Source of the DNA: Bacteriovorax sp. BSW11_IV
GTDB taxonomy: Bacteria; Bdellovibrionota; Bacteriovoracia; Bacteriovoracales; Bacteriovoracaceae
Assembly (NCBI RefSeq): GCF_000447755.1
Contig: NZ_AUNE01000045.1
Coordinates: forward strand, 182,902 to 246,901
Direction: 5' to 3'
DNA: 64,000 nucleotides
The stretch's first letter is position 1, and every line of letters starts with the position of its first letter. The translations under genes and the position numbers were made by a program. Under the pieces are notes generated by a model. It was not told the origin of the DNA, did not search any database, and saw nothing but the letters and a program-made list of their open reading frames with translations. Below, piece by piece: positions 43,417 through 52,060 of the stretch.

Positions 43417-44749
43417 ATTCTCTATAATCTAAAATCATTTTAAGTTCGTGCAGTCGTCTCTTGAAAAGATATGTCAAAATAGTTGATGCAATTGTAAGTC
43501 CGACGGCAAGCCCAGCCCAAAGACCAGCTGCTTCCATCTCAAACTTGAAAGCAAGTAGAAGGCCAACTGGAATTGCGATGAGCCAGTAACCACAAAACGA
43601 TAAAAGCATCGGTAATTTGCTAATTCCAAGACCTCTTAGAATCCCCCACATTGTCACTTGTAATCCGTCAGGAATTTGGAAGAGGGCAACGTAGAGAAAG
43701 AGGGCCGCACCATATTTAATTACCTCAGGGTCTGAAGTAAAAAGAGACATAATTTGATTTGGAAATAAAAAGTACAAAGATGCAGTAATGAGCATATAGG
43801 CTTCGGCCATAAACACACAACCAAATGCATAGTTCTTTATGAGTTCGCGGTCTCTTCTACCAAGAGCGTAACTTACTTTTACGCCAGCGGTACCATTAAT
43901 AGCGAGAGGAACCATGAAAGTTAGACCCGCAATTGTCAGTACAATATTGTGAGAGGCCGAGGCCACCACTGACATCTTTCCAATTAGAACAGTCACAGTT
44001 GAGAACATCAACACTTCAATAAAAGTACCCATTCCAACAGGTAAACCTAGTTTTATAAGTTCTTTGAAAGATTCTTTTTTGAAGTGAATCTCCAAAGGCA
44101 GCTTCTTATAAGCGTAAATGATGATAATGAACGCAAGTAAGAATCTTGTAATTACAGTAGCTATGGCAGCGCCTTTAATACCCATTTCGGGAATAGGGCC
44201 GTAACCAAACATCAGAAGGTAGTTCATAGCAAGGTTTGTAATATTCATTAAAATAATTAAAACGTTGGCAAAGATCGTTTTATCGAAAGCTTGTAAGTAC
44301 TCTTTCGCGACTTGAAAAATAAGTGCAGGCAAAATAGAGATATTCACCCAAAATAAATATGTCTCAACAAGGGGAACAATCTCTGGAGTAAGGCCAATAT
44401 GTTTTACAAAGAAAGTAAAAACAAGCAGGGCGGTGCAAATAACTGTCGCTAGTATTAGTCCCAGTGATAGAGAACTTCCCCAGACGCCATTTTCATGAGG
44501 ATCAACTTCTTCACCGCGCATTCTTGCTGTGATTGAACTCACTGAAAAAAGAGTAGAAATCCCAATCATAATAAAAGGGGCCACTATACCAGAGGCAACA
44601 CCGATTGATGATACAGCTTCTGTTGAGTAGCGACCGGCAACAAAAATATCGCCGACGTTAAAAAGCATCTGTCCAACTTGGCCAATAACGAGTGGAATAG
44701 TGAATAGGATAAGCTCTTTGAGTCTTTTTGTTACTGTTGAGATAATCAT
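43415..44749 (-). CDS. MATE-family efflux transporter
   Basis: A protein of about 444 residues with twelve membrane helices and MATE motifs in two halves (LVIGQVGQMLFNVGDIFVAGR in the first helix, GIKGAAIATVITRF in the middle). The start is uncertain: ATG 44749 gives a typical MATE N-terminus, TTG 44785 adds twelve unlikely residues; neither has a strong SD. It would export cationic compounds with Na+ or H+ antiport. It is last in the minus-strand operon. Confidence 0.92.
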   Translation of the reverse strand: MIISTVTKRLKELILFTIPLVIGQVGQMLFNVGDIFVAGRYSTEAVSSIGVASGIVAPFIMIGISTLFSVSSITARMRGEEVDPHENGVWGSSLSLGLILATVICTALLVFTFFVKHIGLTPEIVPLVETYLFWVNISILPALIFQVAKEYLQAFDKTIFANVLIILMNITNLAMNYLLMFGYGPIPEMGIKGAAIATVITRFLLAFIIIIYAYKKLPLEIHFKKESFKELIKLGLPVGMGTFIEVLMFSTVTVLIGKMSVVASASHNIVLTIAGLTFMVPLAINGTAGVKVSYALGRRDRELIKNYAFGCVFMAEAYMLITASLYFLFPNQIMSLFTSDPEVIKYGAALFLYVALFQIPDGLQVTMWGILRGLGISKLPMLLSFCGYWLIAIPVGLLLAFKFEMEAAGLWAGLAVGLTIASTILTYLFKRRLHELKMILDYRE

Positions 44750-44797
44750 ATGAAAAGGTATACAGGAATTAAAAAATAAGGGCAATGCATCTTATAG

Positions 44798-45988
44798 TTA
44801 ACTTTCTGGGATAATCTTTTTTACTCGTAAGGAAAGAGGAATCGTAAATAAAACAAACATTAGAGTGAAAAACATTGCTAGAATGTACATTGAATTAGAT
44901 AGACCGATTTTATCGATAAAAAGCCCTGTCAGGGGGCCAATTAAACAAAAACCAAGTCTGAAGAAAAGGCTAACAAGTGAATTCACTGTGGCCCTGTAGC
45001 TTGCAGGTGTTCTCCAATTGAGAGCATCCTTTAATAGAACTTGAGTGATTCCACGACTAAATTGAAATAGAAATCCAATGACAATCCCCATCACTCCAGA
45101 AAAATAGCCTATTCCCATGTAACCTGCGATAGGTAAAAGAGAAAGTGCAATAATTAGTGCACTGGCACCAACCTTTCTTTCAAAGAAGTGTACCCATTTA
45201 CTGACAATGCCATGAGTGAGATTGTAAGCGGCCCAAATTATCCCAAAATAGGCAATGCTTACACCGCTGTCTTGCCAATACTTTTGATAAATCCAAACGG
45301 CTACAAAAGTCGCTAGTCCCCAAATGATCTGGTTAAAAAAGACTAATGTTAATATGTGATCTTTTTTGAAAATATGGTGAAGAATGACTTTGAAATTTTC
45401 TTTGTGCTTAGTCTTCTCCATTTTTTCAATAGGGGGCTCTACTAATGTTAAAGAAACTAAGAGTGGAAAAAAACCAACAATGAAATTTGCAATGATTACG
45501 GCCTTGAAAGAAATTAATACGAGAAGTCCTCCAATGATTGAGGCAAGTGTTTCTGCAAGAGCAGAAACAAATTGTAATTGAGAGAGGGCCTTCGATGTGT
45601 TTTCTTTTCCGGCCTTAGTGAACTCAAGACTGTCATAGAGTATTGAAATATCTGTTCCCGAAATTAAACTTAAACCAAGGGCCAATAGAATTTCATAGAT
45701 TATAAAGTCCACATAGGTGTCAGCAAAAAGTAAAAATGAAAATCCTAAGGCCTCGAATATTGATCCGACTATCATTGTTTTCTTTCGACCCCATAGATCG
45801 CTTAAATAGCCAGAAGGAACTTCGAAAAGAGCAACAGTTATTCCAAATGTCGCTTGGAGCATAAAAATTTGAGACATCGTTAACCCTTTAGAAAGAAAAA
45901 AGGGAATGATGACAGGAATGATCACAAGGAACATATAGAAAAAACGAAATAAGTAGCTTTTAAGGATATTTCCTTCGAGGGACTTCAT
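44798..45988 (-). CDS. major facilitator superfamily transporter
   Basis: The 396-residue protein has twelve membrane helices. The motif A region reads GYLSDLWGRKKTMIVGS (about residues 61-77), diagnostic for MFS, between helices 2 and 3. The overall pattern (ITVALFEVPSGYLSD, GTDISILYDSLEF) is that of the drug-efflux-like or unassigned MFS group seen in many genomes. Substrate unknown. It lies between tatD (25 bases) and the MATE gene (about 12-48 bases). Confidence 0.9.
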   Translation of the reverse strand: MKSLEGNILKSYLFRFFYMFLVIIPVIIPFFLSKGLTMSQIFMLQATFGITVALFEVPSGYLSDLWGRKKTMIVGSIFEALGFSFLLFADTYVDFIIYEILLALGLSLISGTDISILYDSLEFTKAGKENTSKALSQLQFVSALAETLASIIGGLLVLISFKAVIIANFIVGFFPLLVSLTLVEPPIEKMEKTKHKENFKVILHHIFKKDHILTLVFFNQIIWGLATFVAVWIYQKYWQDSGVSIAYFGIIWAAYNLTHGIVSKWVHFFERKVGASALIIALSLLPIAGYMGIGYFSGVMGIVIGFLFQFSRGITQVLLKDALNWRTPASYRATVNSLVSLFFRLGFCLIGPLTGLFIDKIGLSNSMYILAMFFTLMFVLFTIPLSLRVKKIIPES

Positions 45989-46012
45989 CCCATAATAGTC
46001 TGGGATGAAGCT

Positions 46013-46819
46013 CTATATGTCGAATAAATTTTTTGAATTGAAATAAGTTTTTTCTAACACTTGTTCAATGGAGCAATCTTTAACTTCTGCGATTTTCTCT
46101 ATGATAAACGGTAAATAGAAAGGAGCATTTTCTCTACCTCTAAAGGGAATTGGCGTTAGAAATGGAGCATCCGTTTCTACAAGAATTCTTTCTAGGGGAG
46201 TGATACTCAGAACGTCTCGAACATTTTGAGCACTGTTGAAGGTAATAATTCCGTTAAAACCAATTGAGAATCCCTCTTCTAAGCAAAACTCCGCAAGCCA
46301 TGTACTAGATGTAAAACTATGGATAACACCTTTTCTTTTTAGTGAATTTGAAAAATTTTTCAAGATCGCCTTAGTATCTTCATCGGCCTCTCTAGTGTGG
46401 ACAACAATTGGCTTGTTGTAATCACAGGCAATTTGCAATTGTCTTTCAAAGGCATCTTTTTGCTCTTTTTCTGGAGAATTGTTGTAGTGAAAATCGAGAC
46501 CAATTTCTCCAACGGCCACGACATTTTCATCTTTTAGATTTTCTAGGATGAGCGCTTCAACTTCGTCAGTATAAAGTTTCCCCTCGTGAGGGTGAAGACC
46601 TTGAGTGCAATAGATATTCCCATGGGCCCTTGCAAGCTCTAAAACTGAATTTAGATTTTCTGGTTCTACAGCAATGGTGATGATTTTTTCAACCCCAACT
46701 TCGCGGGATTTTGCGAGAATATTTTCTAATGAATCTTGTTTTAGATAGTCTAGGTGACAGTGTGTTTCGATAATTGGGAGATTCCAGTTTGGAATCTCCC
46801 TTTTTTTATTTTTGCTCAT
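46013..46819 (-). CDS. tatD: TatD-family metal-dependent DNase
   Basis: The 268-residue TIM-barrel hydrolase begins with ETHCHLDYL (HxH metal pair) and has AVGEIGLDFHY with the bridging Glu, VVHTREA, IHSFTSS and LVETDAPFLTP with the final Asp. These are the TatD metal ligands in order. Members act as 3'-5' exonucleases or DNases and in general hydrolysis. It lies 5 bases after the VKOR-DsbA gene. Confidence 0.95.
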   Translation of the reverse strand: MSKNKKREIPNWNLPIIETHCHLDYLKQDSLENILAKSREVGVEKIITIAVEPENLNSVLELARAHGNIYCTQGLHPHEGKLYTDEVEALILENLKDENVVAVGEIGLDFHYNNSPEKEQKDAFERQLQIACDYNKPIVVHTREADEDTKAILKNFSNSLKRKGVIHSFTSSTWLAEFCLEEGFSIGFNGIITFNSAQNVRDVLSITPLERILVETDAPFLTPIPFRGRENAPFYLPFIIEKIAEVKDCSIEQVLEKTYFNSKNLFDI

Positions 46820-46823
46820 AGGC

Positions 46824-47975
46824 CTATTTTGCGTTTTTTAAAATGTCATCCATGATGGCATAAATTTGATTTAGTGGTCTTACACCTTCAATTTTAACAC
46901 CATTTATTAGGATTGTCGGCGTAGATCTCACATTGAAAGGATTCGATTGTGAAATCAAGTCCATAACAGTCTTTTTCGTCTCTTCTTTAGTAATACACTC
47001 AGTAACGCCTTCTTTTTTTGCATAATTATCTAGCCATTCACCCGTAAGATTTGCTTGGTTCGCAAAGATATCATCGTGAACTTTTGCAAATTTTTCTGGA
47101 CCTACGCAAGTTGCAAGATAAGCCCCTTTACAAGCAAGGTCGTGGAAAGGTCTATCAATCGCAGGATTACAATTCATATCCAGTGGATAGAAAACATATT
47201 GGATATTGATTTTACCAGCATATTTAGAAGCAATTTGGTGGGCCTGCTCACTAATCATTTTACAAGCAGGGCATTGAAAGTCTGAAAACATAGTCACTTG
47301 AATTGGGGCATCTTCAAATTTTTCAGAAGCGCTGGCAATTCTAAACGGACTATCTTTTGCTGGCTTTCCAAGGTTTGGAAGAGCACGGAATTGACCTACA
47401 ACACTTTGTTCAATTTTACTTGCTTGCTCGCGAATTGAGTTGATATTGAACCAAAAACCACCAAAAACAAGCGCTGTTACAACTGCGTATGAAGCGAGAG
47501 GAATTGGCGCAATAAGACGGTTGTTCGAATATTTAAAGAAAATATAGAACGCTAATCCTGATAGGATGTAATACACAGTACAAAATGGGCACAGTGAACC
47601 AAGAGCAATTAAAGAGTACAGAAATAGCAGAACACATCCTGCAAAATTTACTGCAAGAACTTGGAATAATGTTCCTTCCATATCATCATTTTTAAGAGCA
47701 AACCCTACAAAGATAAAAATACCAATGAGGATTCCAAAAATTGAAATTGGTACTCCTGCGATATTTGAGGCCGCAGAATTTGTGGCCGTATCACAATTGA
47801 AAAAACTTCCAAAATCACATAGACCACTTACTGTATCTAGACCCGTTGGGAACTTAACAGCAAAATAGTGGTTTGTTAGATAAATGGATACACCAATCAT
47901 GGCGGCGGCAATAAGCATAAGCAAAGCATGGATGTTAATTGTGCCTTCTCTGTACACTGATTTCGTCGTAATCAT
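46824..47975 (-). CDS. VKOR-DsbA fusion (disulfide-bond formation)
   Basis: The 383-residue protein has an N-terminal VKOR domain of about five membrane helices with Cys in SGLCDFGSFFNCDTA (about 50-64) and the quinone-side CPFC (about 128-131), then a periplasmic thioredoxin-like domain with CPAC in MFSDFQCPACKMISEQA (about 228-244) and the cis-Pro of TPTILING. Thus quinone-linked reoxidation and disulfide donation are in one chain. SD GGAG precedes ATG 47975. Confidence 0.93.
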   Translation of the reverse strand: MITTKSVYREGTINIHALLMLIAAAMIGVSIYLTNHYFAVKFPTGLDTVSGLCDFGSFFNCDTATNSAASNIAGVPISIFGILIGIFIFVGFALKNDDMEGTLFQVLAVNFAGCVLLFLYSLIALGSLCPFCTVYYILSGLAFYIFFKYSNNRLIAPIPLASYAVVTALVFGGFWFNINSIREQASKIEQSVVGQFRALPNLGKPAKDSPFRIASASEKFEDAPIQVTMFSDFQCPACKMISEQAHQIASKYAGKINIQYVFYPLDMNCNPAIDRPFHDLACKGAYLATCVGPEKFAKVHDDIFANQANLTGEWLDNYAKKEGVTECITKEETKKTVMDLISQSNPFNVRSTPTILINGVKIEGVRPLNQIYAIMDDILKNAK

Positions 47976-47991
47976 TACTTTTTCTCCAAAT

Positions 47992-48573
47992 TTATTTTCT
48001 TACTAGAATATTCCAGTTTCGTTTTTCAGTTTTATTTAGTCGATAGCTATGAAAATTTTCGTCTGCAAAAGTACAAATTCCTGCATCCAACACTAACGAG
48101 TTTGGATAATAAGAGAGGATTTGATTTGTAACTTCTTTAAAAAGACTAAAATATAGTTTGCCATCTTTATGGGTAAAGTTGTTTTGGTTTTGAAAAATAT
48201 TTGTAAATTCTTGCCCAACTTCATAGTGATTTTCACTTATATGCGGCCCAATAAAAAACAGTGTGGGCATCAGAGATGAAATCTTCTTATCGAAAAGGAT
48301 CTTATTCTCTAGTCCTTTCCAACCAGCATGGATCATCGCGACGCCTTGGACGCCAATGGCCGCAATAGGGAGGCAATCTGCAGTTTTAATGGCAAGTGGC
48401 ACTTTAAAGTCATGAGGTGATACAAGAGCATCACCTTCTTTGATTTCATGTGAGATAAGATGAACCTCGTTGCCGTGAACTTGCTTTACTTCATGGCATT
48501 TAAATTCAGGCCTATCGTCGTAAACTTGAAATTTATAATCCATGAGTTCTTTTTCAAAGATAAGTTTGGCCAC
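47992..48573 (-). CDS. pgeF: PgeF/YfiH-family protein (purine nucleoside phosphorylase / laccase-domain)
   Basis: The 193-residue protein has the three zinc ligands: His in VKQVHGNEV, Cys in KTADCLPIAAI and His in AMIHAGWKGL. Family members are usually about 240 residues; this one lacks part of the N-terminus. The GTG start shares its G with the rluD stop (TAGTG). Known members act on purine nucleosides and clear misincorporated L-Ser in peptidoglycan precursors, so a murein link is possible. Confidence 0.9.
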   Translation of the reverse strand: MAKLIFEKELMDYKFQVYDDRPEFKCHEVKQVHGNEVHLISHEIKEGDALVSPHDFKVPLAIKTADCLPIAAIGVQGVAMIHAGWKGLENKILFDKKISSLMPTLFFIGPHISENHYEVGQEFTNIFQNQNNFTHKDGKLYFSLFKEVTNQILSYYPNSLVLDAGICTFADENFHSYRLNKTEKRNWNILVRK

Positions 48574-49607
48574 TATTTTTTCTCCATGACTGATTTTGCC
48601 AACTCAATTACCTCAGTGAATATTGCTGGAGGCTTGGCTTCAAAGCGTAGTTTTTCACCAGTTATAGGATGAACTAGGCCAAGAACTTTCGCATGTAAAA
48701 ATGGATGCTCTACATCTTTTAATAAGGCCTTAAACTCAGGTCCCAATCTTTGAAGATGTTCGGCCGGGTGTCCGTAAAGTGGATCACAGAGAATTGGGTG
48801 TTTTAATAAATCAGTTAAATGCACTCTGATTTGGTGAGTTCTTCCTGTTTCAAGAGTCATTTCCATATGAGTCATCTTGTCGTAATGGGCGAGAACTTTC
48901 CAAAAAGTAATAGCATTTTTTCCACCGCGAACATTGGCGGCCATTTTAAGACGGTTATGAGGATGGCGACCAATAGTGGACTCTAGTTTACCTGAGGCCA
49001 GCATTTTTGTTCCCATCACAAGACACTCATAGCGCCTTTCTATATCATGGGTAGAAAAAAGATTTACCAAACCCTCATGAGTTTTTTGATCTTTTGCTAC
49101 AATCATAACCCCGCTTGTGCCTTTATCTAAGCGATGAACAATACCTGGTCTTTTTTGATCGCCTACACCTTTAATGTCTTTACAGTGATAAAGAATGGCA
49201 TTTACTAGCGTTCCAGTATAATTTCCTGGTGCAGGATGAACGACCATGCCTTGGGGTTTATTGATAAAAACAAGATGCTCGTCTTCGTAGAGAATTTCTA
49301 ATGGAATATTCTCTGGAGCTGCATCGGCCGGTCTTGGTGGAGGAATGATAATTTGAATACTCGAGCCCGCTGGAGGCATCTTTTTTAACTCTAACTTTTT
49401 TCCTTCACTACCTTCTCCATAGAAGGTAATAAGCCCTTTTTCAAAAAGGGCCTTTATAAAAGAACGACTTTGATCTTTCATTTTTTCATTTAGAAATTGA
49501 TCGAGTCTTTTGAAATTGTCGTGATCAGATTCACTGATATGAAGAACTATTGAAGTGGCTTCATCGTAATCAGGATCCTCAAGAAAAGAATCAATGAGTT
49601 CAGACAT
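48573..49607 (-). CDS. rluD: RluD-family 23S rRNA pseudouridine synthase
   Basis: The 344-residue protein has an N-terminal S4-like RNA-binding domain (about 30-90: DQFLNEKMKDQSRSFIKALFEKGLI) and the RluA catalytic core with PGIVHRLDKGTSGVMIVAKD (Asp near 169) and ETGRTHQIRVHLTDL. RluD modifies uridines of helix 69 in 23S rRNA; other members act on other sites, so the exact target is inferred. It shares a base with pgeF and starts 3 bases after the upstream gene. Confidence 0.9.
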   Translation of the reverse strand: MSELIDSFLEDPDYDEATSIVLHISESDHDNFKRLDQFLNEKMKDQSRSFIKALFEKGLITFYGEGSEGKKLELKKMPPAGSSIQIIIPPPRPADAAPENIPLEILYEDEHLVFINKPQGMVVHPAPGNYTGTLVNAILYHCKDIKGVGDQKRPGIVHRLDKGTSGVMIVAKDQKTHEGLVNLFSTHDIERRYECLVMGTKMLASGKLESTIGRHPHNRLKMAANVRGGKNAITFWKVLAHYDKMTHMEMTLETGRTHQIRVHLTDLLKHPILCDPLYGHPAEHLQRLGPEFKALLKDVEHPFLHAKVLGLVHPITGEKLRFEAKPPAIFTEVIELAKSVMEKK

Positions 49608-49609
49608 TA

Positions 49610-50269
49610 TTAGCCTTCTCTTCTGGCCTCTTTAATTCTTGATAAATAAGAATTGGCCACGAGTTCTGGGTTAAGCTTTAAGCATTTTGCGTACTGGTAA
49701 ACAAAACCACGAACATATGCTGTTGCTGGTAATTGGTCAAAAGCTTCATTTTCAATATTAATTAAATAGGTCTTAGAAACTTTAGTCATTTCGGCCATGC
49801 GATTAATATCAACGTTCTTGTACTCACGAATTTCTTTGAGGAAGTCTCCAGCGAAATCAATAGTAAGTTCAATTTTTTCTTCGAAGTCTGCATTCTTATT
49901 GTAGTCGAGATTGAATTTCTTAGCGGCAACGATTTTAGTCATGCTCGTCTCTTTTTTCACAGGAGCGGTCATGCGTTGACTTTCTCTTCTCTCTCTTTCT
50001 TTAAGGTAGAGTTCTTCTTGATCAAGACTCTTAATTCCTCTTGCTTCGTTATATTGATGTCTTTTGGCTGGATCACTTAAAATTGAGTAAGCTTCATCGA
50101 TAGAGGCAAGAATTTTCTCACATTCGTCCTTAGACATAAGTGAGTAAAGAGCAAGGCTGTCGTGCGAATAAGCACTTTTGGCCTGCTGATAGCCTCTTTG
50201 AATTTCCTCTTGAGTGGCAGTCGTAGGAACTTCAAGAACTTCATAATAGTTTTTGTTAGACTTATCCAT
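49610..50269 (-). CDS. degenerate J-domain fused to RodZ-type helix-turn-helix
   Basis: The 219-residue cytoplasmic protein has an N-terminal J-like domain (residues about 5-70: NYYEVLEVPTTATQEEIQRGYQQA ... IDEAYSILSDPAKRHQYNEA, in parts). The HPD motif is replaced by YSHDSLA, so Hsp70 stimulation is unlikely. The C-terminal half has a RodZ N-terminal-like HTH (about 134-205: FAGDFLKEIREYKNVDINRMAEMTKVSKTYL, ATAYVRGFVYQYAKCLKL). RodZ links MreB to the membrane, but no membrane helix follows here. It sits 16 bases after the FlhG/MinD-like gene. Confidence 0.87.
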   Translation of the reverse strand: MDKSNKNYYEVLEVPTTATQEEIQRGYQQAKSAYSHDSLALYSLMSKDECEKILASIDEAYSILSDPAKRHQYNEARGIKSLDQEELYLKERERRESQRMTAPVKKETSMTKIVAAKKFNLDYNKNADFEEKIELTIDFAGDFLKEIREYKNVDINRMAEMTKVSKTYLINIENEAFDQLPATAYVRGFVYQYAKCLKLNPELVANSYLSRIKEARREG

Positions 50270-50284
50270 GTCTAGTGATCCTTT

Positions 50285-51235
50285 CTATCGTGAGATATTT
50301 AAAAGTTTGTGAACGATTTGATCAAAGTTATTAACGAGTGCAGAATTTGGGAACTCCATCAAAAGAGGTCTTCTTTTTTTCACCGATTGCCAAACTGTTG
50401 CATCGTAATTGAGATAACCAGTATAATCTAAATTAATCCCAAAATATTTTTTACTAATTATTTTCATTGAAAATCCAATATCAATATCGGCCTGAGTTCT
50501 TACTTGATTGATAATGAGTTTCGGATTCAATTTTAAAATTTCATTTTGTAATTTATGTCCCATCTGTGGATTAGACTCAATAATTTTATTCACAAGATCC
50601 GCAGGTGTAGAATTTTGAGAAATTTTAGCATTCATTATTTGATCAATCATTGGTCCAATCTCAAGAAGATCTTCTGCCATAGCAAGCTTTCTATGGTAAA
50701 CAGATTTTAAAAATCTATATGTGTTCTCAATAGAAGTAGGCTCAGGCAGAGCAACAAGAATTCCTTGATCAGCAGAGATAAAGAAATCTAGAGTATTGTA
50801 AGTTGTTCCAGCACCAAGATCTAGCAGAATATAATCAGCTTCGAGTTCTGTTAGCTTTGAAAGAATCTTATGCTTTTGCATCTGCTTTAGGTTTGCAATT
50901 CCGATATCGTCTTGAGCACCGCTAATAATTGAAAGATTTTCAATTGGTGTTTGAGTTAGAAGTTCGTCTAAAGTTTTTGCTTTCTTTGTTAAGTAGTCAG
51001 AGAGTGTTTTATCAGGAATTGGCACACCAAGAGTTGTGTGAAGGTTTGCCCCACCAAGGTCTAGGTCAATGGCCACTACGCGATAACCCATAAGGGCCAA
51101 GCAGATTGACAAATTGGCCGTCACAAGACTTTTTCCAACTCCACCTTTTCCACCACCAATGGCCCAAATTTTCATATTTCTGTGGCCATCTAAAAGATGC
51201 ATTCCACTGTTGTCCATGTTGTCTATGTGTGTCAA
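50285..51235 (-). CDS. FlhG/MinD-like P-loop ATPase
   Basis: The 316-residue protein starts at TTG 51235 (SD AAAGG) and has the deviant Walker A GGGKGGVGKSLVTANLS (about 29-45), the Walker-type D in VVAIDLDLGGANLHTTLG and ILLDLGAGT. This is the FlhG/YlxH branch of the MinD/ParA family that sets flagellar number or place, or MinD proper. There is no C-terminal amphipathic helix obvious at the end. flhF is not in the window. It is the first gene of the operon running to 43415. Confidence 0.85.
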   Translation of the reverse strand: MTHIDNMDNSGMHLLDGHRNMKIWAIGGGKGGVGKSLVTANLSICLALMGYRVVAIDLDLGGANLHTTLGVPIPDKTLSDYLTKKAKTLDELLTQTPIENLSIISGAQDDIGIANLKQMQKHKILSKLTELEADYILLDLGAGTTYNTLDFFISADQGILVALPEPTSIENTYRFLKSVYHRKLAMAEDLLEIGPMIDQIMNAKISQNSTPADLVNKIIESNPQMGHKLQNEILKLNPKLIINQVRTQADIDIGFSMKIISKKYFGINLDYTGYLNYDATVWQSVKKRRPLLMEFPNSALVNNFDQIVHKLLNISR

Positions 51236-51320
51236 AGTTATTACCTTTTCATTAAAATTGTACTAATGCTCAATATTATAGGAACAAAATCACGGAATGT
51301 AAGGGTTTAAACGTGACTTT

Positions 51321-51348
51321 TTTACACACGATCACTGCGTCATACACT
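51321..51348 (+). promoter_or_regulatory. putative promoter of the CTP-dependent kinase gene
   Basis: TTTACA (51321-51326) and TACACT (51343-51348) are separated by 16 bases, giving a predicted start near 51355 and a leader of about 60 bases. Confidence 0.4.
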
Positions 51349-51375
51349 TGCCTTAAGGTTTCATGAAAGTGTAAA

Positions 51376-51396
51376 CTGCCGCGCGCAGCATTTTTT
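51376..51396 (+). promoter_or_regulatory. GC hairpin plus T6 in the 5' leader
   Basis: CTGC (51376-51379) pairs with GCAG (51385-51388) around a CGCGC loop; CA and six T (51391-51396) follow, ending ten bases before the SD GGAGA at 51406. The stem is short, but the GC richness in an AT-rich leader and the T-run suggest a weak attenuator. Confidence 0.35.
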
Positions 51397-51415
51397 GAGA
51401 ATGATGGAGAGAGAG

Positions 51416-52060
51416 ATGATTGCTGATTCGACTAAATTACATAAAAGGTCTGACCTACATTTACTAAGGAAATTGTGGCATACAGTTTCAGGGCTATCGA
51501 TGCTTTATGCTTATTATGCAAGCGGTGTGGATGCGAAGCTTGCTGGTAAGTACTTGGTGATCTTTGCCATCGTCGCTTATACGTTCGAAAAAATGAGGGT
51601 TCGCTCTGGCGCGCTTAATGGTCCAGTGATGAGAGTCATGGGTCCTTTTATGAGAGAGTCTGAGCGTGAAAATGTAAGTGGTCTGCCTTTCTTTGTTATG
51701 GGGGTAGGTCTTTCGTTTTTATTATTTGAAGAAGAGATTGCCATATTATCTCTTTATTTTTTAACTTTCTCTGATCCTTTGAGCTCACTTGTTGGTATTC
51801 TTTATGGCAAAGACAAAATTATGCCAAACAAGTCTTTGCAAGGAAGTGCTGCAGGTTTTATCTGTTGCTTCTTTGTGACACTCATTTATGGAATTAACTT
51901 TCTAGAGCCAAATATCAATTTAATTATTTTTGCTGTTTTTGCAGGAATTATTGGTTCTGTGTCTGAATTGTGCTCTGTTGTTGTTGATGACAATTTCACA
52001 ATCCCATTCGTATCAGGATTGGGCCTAACACTACTTAATTTCTTTATTCCAATTTTTTAA
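51416..52060 (+). CDS. membrane CTP-dependent lipid kinase family protein (dolichol/diacylglycerol/phytol kinase-like)
   Basis: The chosen start ATG 51416 has GGAGA at 5-base spacing and gives 214 residues. About seven hydrophobic segments carry the family motifs: LYFLTFSDPLSSLVGILYGKDKI (about 115-137), NKSLQGSAAGFI (about 141-152) and SELCSVVVDDNFTIPFVSGLGL near the end. The D-x-x-S and DDN-x-TIP motifs are as in the CTP-using Dgk1/Sec59-type kinases. The lipid substrate cannot be read; it might be a polyprenol or diacylglycerol. It overlaps the Lon-domain gene tail to tail. Confidence 0.82.
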   Translation: MIADSTKLHKRSDLHLLRKLWHTVSGLSMLYAYYASGVDAKLAGKYLVIFAIVAYTFEKMRVRSGALNGPVMRVMGPFMRESERENVSGLPFFVMGVGLSFLLFEEEIAILSLYFLTFSDPLSSLVGILYGKDKIMPNKSLQGSAAGFICCFFVTLIYGINFLEPNINLIIFAVFAGIIGSVSELCSVVVDDNFTIPFVSGLGLTLLNFFIPIF

